A DNA stretch of 8,588 bases from Actinomycetes bacterium. GTDB lineage: Bacteria > Actinomycetota > Acidimicrobiia > Acidimicrobiales > RAAP-2. Below the pieces are notes generated by a model, which was not told the origin of the DNA, did not search any database, and saw nothing but the letters and a program-made list of their open reading frames with translations. The stretch's first letter is position 1; the number at the start of each line of letters is the position of its first letter. The stretch lies in contig JAJZFO010000145.1 of NCBI GenBank assembly GCA_021805305.1, forward strand, positions 1 through 8,588. Direction: 5' to 3'. Position numbers and translations under genes: made by a program. Below, in pieces: positions 1 to 5,726 of the stretch.

Positions 1-44
1 GTGGCGACGGGGTCCCTCGATGGTATCGGTGCGACACGAATCAC

Positions 45-56
45 TACACTTCGCCC
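45..56 (+). promoter_or_regulatory. Candidate leaderless promoter (-10 box) of the ROK kinase gene
   Basis: TACACT at 45-50 fits the actinobacterial -10 pattern TAnnnT. Only 6 nt (51-56) separate it from the ATG at 57, so transcription would begin at or beside the A of the start codon. No Shine-Dalgarno sequence is visible before this ATG, as expected for a leaderless mRNA. No good -35 box is seen 16-19 nt upstream; leaderless actinobacterial promoters often lack one. This is inferred from spacing alone. Confidence 0.45.
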
Positions 57-821
57 ATGGCCGATTCAACGACCACACTACGCGGACCCGTTCTCGCGGT
101 CGACATCGGCGCCACCTTCACCAAGTACTGCGTGGTGGGCGAGGATGGTCAACTGCTCGGAGAGGTGACGCGCATCAACACGCCATTTCCCTGCTGGCCG
201 TCGGTCCTCGTCGAGGTCGTGTCCTCCGTGATCAACGACAGCGGTCTCTCGCGCGCCGGCGTGGGCTTCCCCGGTGACATGGTCGATGGTCGCGTGGTCG
301 AACCCGGGAACCTCTCGCGCGCCGGCGGCATCACGACACCGGTCGATCCCGCGATCGAGGACGCGTGGAAGGGCTTCGAGGTCGAGAAGGAACTGCAGAG
401 CCACTGTCGCGCGCTGGTGCGCGTTGTCAACGACGCGACGCTCGCGGCGTACGGCTACTGCGAGGGACGGGGGCGTGAACTGGTCCTGACGCTGGGCACG
501 GGCCTTGGGATATCCCTGGTGGTAGACGGTGAATGGCAGAAGATCCGCGACGTCGGCGCGGCGAGGTACCGCGACGTGGGCACCTACGACGAGGTCTTCG
601 GTGAACCCTCACGGGCGGCCGACATCGAGATCTGGCGACGCCGACTCGAGGACGCCATCAGCGGATTCGTCAAAGAATTCTCCGCCGATCTCGTGCACGT
701 GGGCGGCGGCAACGCCCGCTACCTCAGTGCCGATGATCTCGCGCGGGTCGGTTGTCGCGTGGTCTTCAACGACAATGAGGGCACCCTGCGCGGCGCGGCG
801 CGGCTCCTCGCGTCGCGTTGA
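57..821 (+). CDS. ROK-family sugar kinase (probable amino-sugar/glucose kinase, PPGK-like size)
   Basis: This 254-residue protein should transfer phosphate to a hexose in the cytoplasm; the neighbours suggest GlcNAc or glucosamine. Visible in order: phosphate-1 loop DIGATFTK (16-23), GFPGD segment (70-74), VVNDA (123-127) with D126 as the expected catalytic base, phosphate-2 loop LTLGTGLG (144-151), adenosine-type VGGGN (215-219) and a C-terminal NEGTLRGAA (240-248). The length is shorter than typical ROK kinases (about 300) and close to polyphosphate glucokinases (about 250-260). The usual sugar- and zinc-binding segment (ExGH plus a cysteine cluster) is not recognisable: after the phosphate-2 loop the chain reads DVGAARYRDVG. 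The sugar site may therefore differ from standard ROK enzymes. The start at ATG 57 has no SD but sits just after a -10 box. The SIS gene begins 76 nt downstream. Family assignment is firm; sugar substrate and phosphate donor (ATP or polyphosphate) are inferred. Confidence 0.85.
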   Translation: MADSTTTLRGPVLAVDIGATFTKYCVVGEDGQLLGEVTRINTPFPCWPSVLVEVVSSVINDSGLSRAGVGFPGDMVDGRVVEPGNLSRAGGITTPVDPAIEDAWKGFEVEKELQSHCRALVRVVNDATLAAYGYCEGRGRELVLTLGTGLGISLVVDGEWQKIRDVGAARYRDVGTYDEVFGEPSRAADIEIWRRRLEDAISGFVKEFSADLVHVGGGNARYLSADDLARVGCRVVFNDNEGTLRGAARLLASR

Positions 822-848
822 CCAGCGACCGCCACGCGAGGTCGACGC

Positions 849-860
849 TACGCTACGGGC
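849..860 (+). promoter_or_regulatory. Candidate -10 box upstream of the SIS gene
   Basis: TACGCT at 849-854 fits TAnnnT and is followed after 6 nt by a GTG at 861, the same geometry as the kinase promoter at 45-56. Transcripts would start near 861, either on the GTG of a 16-codon mini-ORF or 37 nt before the SIS ATG. No convincing -35 box is seen. The 76-nt gap between kinase and SIS genes contains no terminator hairpin, so read-through from the kinase is also possible. Confidence 0.35.
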
Positions 861-911
861 GTGCTGACTTCGATGGTCGACGCGGTGAGGCTCCGTGATG
901 ACAACCTTTGA
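861..911 (+). CDS. Possible leaderless 16-codon upstream ORF overlapping the SIS gene start
   Basis: A GTG at 861 lies 6 nt after a TAnnnT box and opens a reading frame VLTSMVDAVRLRDDNL that ends at TGA 909-911, inside the first codons of the SIS gene (different frame). If translated, ribosomes would finish just past the SIS start and could couple translation. The peptide has no recognisable function. It may simply be a spurious short frame in a 5' leader. No homology evidence is available. Confidence 0.2.
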   Translation: MLTSMVDAVRLRDDNL

Positions 912-1917
912 GACTGAGATCCGCGCCCAGGGCGACGTCCTGCGAGCGCGCAGTGCGCCCGGCGAGCTCGCGGCGCGCGCGGCCGCCGCGTCGTTGCGCG
1001 ACGCGACACACCTGCTGGTGGCGGCCCGAGGTTCCTCGGACAACGCCGCGGTGTTCTTTCAGTACCTGGTGGGCCAGGAGCTCGGCGTCCTGGTCGCCCT
1101 CGCGGCGCCGTCGCTCTACGAGGGGACTCGACGGGTGTCGCTGCGCGGCGCGGGGGTCCTCGCGATCTCCCAATCCGGTCGTTCGCCGGGTCTGATCGAC
1201 GTCCTCGAGCAAGCCCGCAGCCAGGGCTGTGCGACCGTCGCGGTCACCAACGACGCCGCGTCGCCGCTGGCCGGCGTCAGCGACCACGTGCTCGAGCTCC
1301 TCGCGGGACCCGAGCGCGCGATCGCCTCGACCAAGACTCTCTCGACGACGTGGCACGCGCTCGCGCAGTTGGTGCAGGCCCTGGCCCAGAGGCCCCTTGG
1401 GGGACTCGAGGAACTGCCCGACGTGGTGGAGCGCACGGCGAACTGGGCGCTCGAGGAACGTTTCCCCCTCGACCTGCTCAACGTGAGGGGGCTGACCATG
1501 GTGGGCCGCGGCGTGGGCTACGCGGCTGCGGCGGAGATCGCGCTCAAGGTGCGCGAGGTCAGCGGCGTGCGCGCCGAGGCGTACGCCGCCGCGGATTACC
1601 TGCACGGGCCCATCGGAGCCGACGGTGAGGGCTGTTGCGCCGTGGTCGTGGTCACCGAGGAGCTGAGCGACGCGGTGTTGGTGGAGCTGTTGGGCGGGTG
1701 TCGCGAGTCGGGAATGACGACCGTGGTGATCCGACCGGCGACGCGCGAGGCGCCCGCGTGCGACGCGCAGATCGTGCTGCCCACGACGGCGGCCAATTGG
1801 GTCGAGGCGCTGGCCGCGGTGGTGGTCGGGCAGGTCCTCGCCCTGCGACTCGGCGAGGCTCGGGGTCGCCCCATCGACACGTCGCCGCGGCTCTCCAAAG
1901 TGACCCTGTCGGCCTAG
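898..1917 (+). CDS. Double-SIS sugar-phosphate isomerase/deaminase (GlmS-isomerase-like, probable NagB-II type glucosamine-6-phosphate deaminase)
   Basis: The 339-residue protein matches the isomerase half of GlmS without the glutamine amidotransferase domain, the form of NagB-II and AgaS proteins. The likely reaction is glucosamine-6-phosphate to fructose-6-phosphate plus ammonia in the cytoplasm. Seen: first SIS domain with ARGSSDNAA (43-51), phosphate loop SQSGRS (91-96) and ASTKT (143-147); second SIS domain opening with GRG (203-205), then RAEAYAAADYLHGP (225-238). E220 and H236 align with the GlmS catalytic Glu and ring-opening His, and the tail RLSKVTLSA carries K334, equivalent to the Schiff-base Lys. 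All key residues are present, so the enzyme should be active. A GTG at 895 is an alternative start; ATG 898 is preferred because GGTGAGG (884-890) sits 7 nt before it. An in-frame stop at 886-888 rules out a longer form. AgaS-like or other sugar-amine substrates remain possible. Confidence 0.88.
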   Translation: MTTFETEIRAQGDVLRARSAPGELAARAAAASLRDATHLLVAARGSSDNAAVFFQYLVGQELGVLVALAAPSLYEGTRRVSLRGAGVLAISQSGRSPGLIDVLEQARSQGCATVAVTNDAASPLAGVSDHVLELLAGPERAIASTKTLSTTWHALAQLVQALAQRPLGGLEELPDVVERTANWALEERFPLDLLNVRGLTMVGRGVGYAAAAEIALKVREVSGVRAEAYAAADYLHGPIGADGEGCCAVVVVTEELSDAVLVELLGGCRESGMTTVVIRPATREAPACDAQIVLPTTAANWVEALAAVVVGQVLALRLGEARGRPIDTSPRLSKVTLSA

Positions 1918-1982
1918 TGGCGCGCGAGGGGTCGTCTACAACGCATCACCGGGCCCGAGAATGGTTTCATGTTGATTAATTC

Positions 1983-1995
1983 TCTCAAAATGTGA
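1983..1995. promoter_or_regulatory. Upstream near-copy of the operator palindrome
   Basis: TCTCAAAATGTGA matches the perfect palindrome at 2033-2045 (TCACATAATGTGA) at 11 of 13 positions, including the full right arm AATGTGA. The starts of the two copies are 50 bp apart, close to five helical turns, so one dimer at each would lie on the same face of the DNA. It lies within the AT-rich island. Function as an auxiliary operator is inferred. Confidence 0.4.
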
Positions 1996-2014
1996 AAATT
2001 TCTCAGAATAATGG

Positions 2015-2043
2015 TTGAAGGATGTTAAAAATTCACATAATGT
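2015..2043 (+). promoter_or_regulatory. Candidate promoter of the ABC importer-GH20 operon
   Basis: TTGAAG (2015-2020) and TAATGT (2038-2043) are separated by exactly 17 bp, a good fit to a housekeeping promoter TTGACa-17-TAnnnT. It lies in an 85-bp AT-rich island (1961-2045, 23 G/C of 85 counted by eye) surrounded by GC-rich DNA. The predicted start near 2050 gives a leader of about 104 nt. The -10 box lies inside the 13-bp palindrome, which suggests control by a repressor. Not experimentally supported. Confidence 0.5.
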
Positions 2044-2045
2044 GA
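2033..2045. promoter_or_regulatory. Perfect 13-bp palindrome over the -10 box (candidate operator)
   Basis: TCACAT-A-ATGTGA is a perfect inverted repeat with a one-base centre. It covers the candidate -10 box (2038-2043), so a bound dimeric repressor would block RNA polymerase. An 11/13 near-copy lies at 1983-1995. It does not match the DasR consensus I know from Streptomyces and is inside-out compared with a CRP site (TGTGA-N6-TCACA). The regulator, perhaps of the LacI, GntR or ROK type, is not in the window. Confidence 0.5.
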
Positions 2046-2060
2046 CCACGTGAGTCCGGA

Positions 2061-2088
2061 GTCGGGCGAGTGGGGCGTACGCCCCGAC
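2061..2088 (+). other. Leader RNA hairpin region with two exclusive foldings
   Basis: GGGGCGTACGCCCC (2072-2085) is a perfect palindrome able to form a 5-bp stem with a GUAC loop. The same 3' arm (2080-2088, CGCCCCGAC) can instead pair with GTCGGGCG (2061-2068) as 8 pairs with one bulged C. The two foldings cannot coexist. No U-run follows, so it is not a classic terminator. It lies in the predicted leader between the promoter and the binding-protein gene. I recognise no known riboswitch. Confidence 0.3.
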
Positions 2089-2137
2089 GCCGCGGTGACC
2101 GTGCCACATTGACATGGGAGCTCAGGGGGTTCCCTTC

Positions 2138-2145
2138 GGGAGGAG
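2138..2145 (+). promoter_or_regulatory. Ribosome binding site of the solute-binding protein gene
   Basis: GGGAGGAG is a strong Shine-Dalgarno sequence ending 8 nt before ATG 2154, which decides that start over the GTG at 2151 and over the far-upstream GTG at 2070. Its first bases can pair with TTCCC (2130-2134) in a small hairpin (2130-2142), which might partly mask it. Confidence 0.75.
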
Positions 2146-2153
2146 TTGTTGTG

Positions 2154-3824
2154 ATGAAAAAGTTCAAGGTAGGTCTCGCGACCTCGGCCATGGTGCTCGT
2201 GGCATCCACGATCACCGTGGTGGGTCCCGCGGCCGTGGATCTGACCACGGCGAGCGCCTCGCCGGTGGCCCAAGCCCCGCTCAACCTCGCCAATGAGCAA
2301 GGAACGTTGTGGACGTGCGCGTTCAATCCGTTCATTCCGTCGTCGCTGCCCTATTCGTTCGGGTTGACCTACGAATCGCTCGACTTCGTCAACGCGTTGC
2401 AGAGCGGCAAGGTGACACCCTGGCTGGCGTCGTCCTACGCGTGGTCCAACGCGAACAAGACGCTGACCTTCATGATTCGCCCCGGTGTCAAGTGGAGCGA
2501 CGGGGTGCCCTTCTCGGCGGCGGACGTGGTCTACACCTTCGACCTGCTCAAGAAGTACCCGGCGCTGGACCTCAACGCCGTGTGGTCGGTGCTCTCGAGC
2601 GTCACCGCGTCGGGCAACAAGGTGACGATGAACTTCAAGTCGGCCGCCGTTCCCTACCTCTACTACGTCGCGGGACAGGTCCCGATCGTCCCTCAGCACC
2701 TGTGGAGCAAGATCGCCAACCCGGTGACCGCGAGCATCTCGAACCCCGTCGGAACCGGCGGCTACGTGATGTCCAAGTGCTCGGGCCAGAACATCCAGTG
2801 GAAGGCCAACGCCAACTACTGGCAGAAGGGCAAGGCGCAGATCAAGGTCGTGAACATGCCGGCGTTCTTGTCGAACAACACGTGCAACGAGTACCTGGCC
2901 TCGGGTCAGTCGGCGTGGGGCTCGCAGTTCATCCCCAACATCCAGAGCGCCTACGTCGCCAAGAAGGCCGGCAACTCGTACTGGTTCCCGCCGGTGGCCA
3001 ACGTGTCGCTGTTCCCGAACCTCACGGTCCCCGGGCTCAACGACGCCAAGGTGCGCCAAGCGATCAGCTACGCGATCAATCGCAGCCTGGTCTCGAAGAT
3101 CGGTGAGTACGGCTACGAGCCGCCAGCCAGTCAGACCGGCATCGTGAGCCCCACCTTCAAGTCGTGGTTGTCGCCCTCGGCGGCCGCGGGCCTCTCGAGC
3201 ACCGCCAACACCGCCAAGGCCGCGGCCATCCTCGCCGCGGACGGGTACAAGTTGGTCAACGGGGTCTACACCAAGGGCTCGACCAAGTTGGCCTTCACCT
3301 TGACGACCAACGGCGGCTACTCGGACTGGATCGCCTCGATGCAGGTCGTCAGTCAGCAGTTGACGAAGTTCGGCATCAAGATCACCCTGCAGACCCCGGC
3401 CCAGGCGACGTTCTACTCGAACCTCTTCGCCGGTAAGTACCAATTGGCGTACGACGCCGAAGCGGGTGGCCCCACGCCGTTCTACGAGCTGCGTCAGATG
3501 CTCTTCTCGAAGAACTCGGCGCCCATCGGCACGGCGGCGTCGTCGAACTGGGAGCGCTACTCCAACCCGGCCACGGACGCCCTGTTGAACCAGTACGGTG
3601 CGACGACCGACCCCGCCACGCAGAAGTCGATCGTGGCCAAGCTCGAGCAGGTCATGGTCAGCCAGGCGCCGGTCATCCCGGTGCTCGAGGAGGTCGACTG
3701 GTTCCAGTTCAACCCGACGCACATCGGGAACTTCCCCTCGGCGTCGAACCCCTACGCGCAGCCCGGACTGTACAACCAGCCCGACTGGGGCTACGTGTTG
3801 GACAACCTGGTCCCCAAGGCCTGA
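2154..3824 (+). CDS. Family-5 (Opp/Dpp-type) ABC solute-binding protein, probable chitooligosaccharide binder
   Basis: This 556-residue extracytoplasmic protein should bind the transported ligand and deliver it to the two permeases encoded next. Residues 1-35 look like a Sec signal peptide: M-K-K start, hydrophobic core about 6-28, and AxA-type cleavage sites at ASA (33-35) or AQA (39-41). No lipobox cysteine is present; the first Cys is residue 55. The mature N-terminus runs through CAFNPF (55-60), and the family-5 signature region occupies about 89-132 (PWLASSYAW, then GVKWSDGVPFSAADVVYTFD). The N-terminal style and the nearby GH20 and kinase genes resemble the oligosaccharide-binding branch of this family (Thermotoga beta-glucoside binders, Vibrio chitin-oligosaccharide-binding protein) more than di- or oligopeptide binders. 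It is preceded by a strong SD and a regulated-looking promoter, and is 25 nt from the first permease. Ligand identity is inferred from context; a peptide ligand cannot be excluded. Confidence 0.88.
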   Translation: MKKFKVGLATSAMVLVASTITVVGPAAVDLTTASASPVAQAPLNLANEQGTLWTCAFNPFIPSSLPYSFGLTYESLDFVNALQSGKVTPWLASSYAWSNANKTLTFMIRPGVKWSDGVPFSAADVVYTFDLLKKYPALDLNAVWSVLSSVTASGNKVTMNFKSAAVPYLYYVAGQVPIVPQHLWSKIANPVTASISNPVGTGGYVMSKCSGQNIQWKANANYWQKGKAQIKVVNMPAFLSNNTCNEYLASGQSAWGSQFIPNIQSAYVAKKAGNSYWFPPVANVSLFPNLTVPGLNDAKVRQAISYAINRSLVSKIGEYGYEPPASQTGIVSPTFKSWLSPSAAAGLSSTANTAKAAAILAADGYKLVNGVYTKGSTKLAFTLTTNGGYSDWIASMQVVSQQLTKFGIKITLQTPAQATFYSNLFAGKYQLAYDAEAGGPTPFYELRQMLFSKNSAPIGTAASSNWERYSNPATDALLNQYGATTDPATQKSIVAKLEQVMVSQAPVIPVLEEVDWFQFNPTHIGNFPSASNPYAQPGLYNQPDWGYVLDNLVPKA

Positions 3825-3849
3825 TCGGTAACCGGGGCAGAGTCGGGGA

Positions 3850-4833
3850 ATGAGGTTCCTAGTACGGCGTTTGGGGTTCTTGCTCATTGCACTATGGGCG
3901 GCCCTGACGGTGAACTTCTTCATTCCCCGACTCATGCCGGGTAACCCGGCCGAGGCGATCCTCGCGCAATTCCACGGCCGCCTCAATCCGAGTTCGCTCA
4001 AGGCCATCGAGGTGGCCCTGGGCATCGGTGGGCACCAGAACCTCTTCGTGTCGTACCTCGAGTACCTGCGCAACACGGTGACCGGTAATTTCGGCGTGTC
4101 GACGTCGTACTTCCCCGTCCCGGTGACCTCGGTCATCTCGCGTGCGCTGCCGTGGTCCCTCGGACTCGTCGGCATCAGTACGGTGCTGGGTTTCCTCTTC
4201 GGGACCGCACTGGGTGCGGTGGCCGCATGGCGGCGCGGCGGCTGGCTCGACAACGTGCTGCCACCGAGCTTCATCGTGATCTCGGCGTTCCCCTACTTCT
4301 GGGTGGGTCTGCTCTCGATCTGGTTCTTCTCCCTCACGCTCAATTGGTTCCCCACCTTGGGTGGTTACACCGAGACCGCCACGCCGTCACTGACGTGGGG
4401 CTTCGTCGGTGACGTCCTGTGGCACGCGGTGCTCCCGGCCTTCACCATCTTGATCACCTCCATCGGCGGGTGGATCCTGACGATGCGCAACAATATGATC
4501 ACGGTCGTCGCGGAGGACTACGTCAAGATGGCGCGCGCCAAGGGGCTGCGTCCGCGTCGCATCCTGTGGCAGTACGCGGGACGCAACGCCTTGTTGCCGA
4601 ACCTGACGGGCTTCGCGATGTCGCTGGGCTTCGTGATCTCCGGGGCGATCCTGGTCGAGTTCGTGTTCAATTATCCCGGGGTCGGCTTCTTGCTCCTGCA
4701 GGCGGTGAGCGCCGAGGACTATCCGTTGATGCAGGCCCTCTTCTTGCTCATCACGGTCGCGGTCCTGGTGGCGATCTTCCTGTCCGACGTCGCCACCGCC
4801 CTGCTCGACCCGCGTACGAGGAGTAGTCGATGA
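3850..4833 (+). CDS. ABC importer permease 1 (DppB/OppB type)
   Basis: The 327-residue inner-membrane protein is half of the translocation pore. It begins MRFLVRRLGFLLIALWAA, the typical DppB-type first helix, followed by an extracytoplasmic loop (about 30-100) and five further hydrophobic segments, giving about six membrane helices. The EAA loop that contacts an ATPase is at 222-250 (EDYVKMARAKG, ending in LLP). The length is normal for the family. It starts 25 nt after the binding-protein gene, with only a weak GGGG-rich ribosome site, and no terminator hairpin lies in that gap. Its stop overlaps the start of the next permease (ATGA, 4830-4833), which indicates co-translation. Confidence 0.93.
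   Translation: MRFLVRRLGFLLIALWAALTVNFFIPRLMPGNPAEAILAQFHGRLNPSSLKAIEVALGIGGHQNLFVSYLEYLRNTVTGNFGVSTSYFPVPVTSVISRALPWSLGLVGISTVLGFLFGTALGAVAAWRRGGWLDNVLPPSFIVISAFPYFWVGLLSIWFFSLTLNWFPTLGGYTETATPSLTWGFVGDVLWHAVLPAFTILITSIGGWILTMRNNMITVVAEDYVKMARAKGLRPRRILWQYAGRNALLPNLTGFAMSLGFVISGAILVEFVFNYPGVGFLLLQAVSAEDYPLMQALFLLITVAVLVAIFLSDVATALLDPRTRSSR
4818..4823 (+). promoter_or_regulatory. Ribosome binding site for permease 2
   Basis: GAGGAG, inside the end of the permease 1 gene, ends 6 nt before ATG 4830. It supports the overlapping ATGA start. Confidence 0.65.
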
Positions 4834-5726
4834 GTCCGAGCGGCGTGCGACACTCCCTGGGCGCCGCGTGGCGCTTCTTGCTGCGCGACAAGAAGGCGAT
4901 GGTGGGTTCGATCATCTTGTTGATCCTCATCGTGATCTCGGCCTTCCCCAGTTGGTTCACCCCCGACGACCCCACCGCGGAGATCTACAACCCCGGGGTC
5001 GGACTGTCGTGGGCGCATCCCCTGGGCACGACGTCATTCGGTCAGGACGTCTTCTCGCAGTTGATGGCGGGCACGCGCCAGTCGGTGATGATCGCCCTCG
5101 TGGTGGGACTCATCTCCACCGTGCTCTCGGTCGTGGTGGGCATCACCGCGGCCTACTCGGGGGGACTCGTCGACGACACCTTGTCGTTGATCACCGACGT
5201 CATCCTGGTCATCCCGACCTTCCCACTCATCATCGTGATCGCCGCCTACACCAAGAGCGCGTCGTTCTGGACCATCGTCTTCGTGCTCGTGGTGACGGGG
5301 TGGAGCTACGGTGCGCGACAACTGCGCGTGCAGGCCCTGTCGCTGCGCAATCGCGACTATCTGCTGGCGGCGCGCGCCCGGGGCGAGTCGAGCTCGTACA
5401 TCATCGGGGTCGAGCTCATCCCACCCATGACCTCGCTCATCGTGGCTAACTTCCTGGGCGCCGCGCTCTACGCGGTGCTCGCCGCCGCCGGCCTGCAATT
5501 CGTGGGACTGGGCAACGTCAACACCGAATCGTGGGGCACCATGCTCTACTGGGCCCAGAACAACGAGGCGCTCTCGGCGGGTCTGCCGCTGTGGGCCCTC
5601 GCGCCGGGCATCATGATCGCGGTGCTCGGTAGCGCCCTCGCGCTTCTCAACTACGCCTTCGACGAGGTGTCGAACCCGGCGTTGCGACCCGTGGCGACCA
5701 AGCGCCGATCGAAGGTGGCGGCGTGA
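4830..5726 (+). CDS. ABC importer permease 2 (DppC/OppC type)
   Basis: The 298-residue membrane protein pairs with permease 1. Residues about 22-42 form the first membrane helix, followed by a short external segment with FTPDDPT and HPLGTTSFGQDVFSQL, the characteristic DppC motif region (HPLGTDxxGRDxxS). Five more hydrophobic segments follow. The EAA loop begins at D176 (DYLLAARARGES) with its conserved Gly at 185 and ends near P198-P199. The length is normal. The gene starts with an ATGA overlap and ends in a GTGA overlap with the first ATPase gene, so the unit looks tightly coupled. Confidence 0.93.
   Translation: MSPSGVRHSLGAAWRFLLRDKKAMVGSIILLILIVISAFPSWFTPDDPTAEIYNPGVGLSWAHPLGTTSFGQDVFSQLMAGTRQSVMIALVVGLISTVLSVVVGITAAYSGGLVDDTLSLITDVILVIPTFPLIIVIAAYTKSASFWTIVFVLVVTGWSYGARQLRVQALSLRNRDYLLAARARGESSSYIIGVELIPPMTSLIVANFLGAALYAVLAAAGLQFVGLGNVNTESWGTMLYWAQNNEALSAGLPLWALAPGIMIAVLGSALALLNYAFDEVSNPALRPVATKRRSKVAA

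Noticed and set aside
841..883. Direct repeat GTCGACGC at 841-848 and 876-883
   Set aside because: Eight-base repeats of this composition are expected by chance in such GC-rich DNA, and no further copies or symmetry support an operator.
853..1605. Minus-strand frames opposite the kinase and SIS genes (for example 853-1605, 609-1043)
   Set aside because: They are shadows of conserved plus-strand genes, with low-complexity Arg/Ala/His-rich translations and no recognisable motifs.
2109..2114. Perfect TTGACA -35-like hexamer close to the binding-protein gene
   Set aside because: No -10-like sequence occurs 16-18 bp downstream; that stretch is the SD and hairpin region.
2070..2153. Upstream GTG extending the binding-protein frame by 28 codons
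   Set aside because: The extension would put a charged segment before the signal peptide, while the strong SD at 2138-2145 points to ATG 2154.
3826..3834. Small palindrome CGGT-A-ACCG between binding protein and permease 1
   Set aside because: The stem is only 4 bp with no room for a loop and no U-run, too weak for a terminator or processing hairpin.
2025..4274. A 749-codon open frame on the minus strand, antisense to the binding protein and permease 1
   Set aside because: Its translation is Arg/Gly/Val-rich with no domain, and it is fully antisense to two genes with clear families. Long antisense frames are common under strong GC third-position bias.
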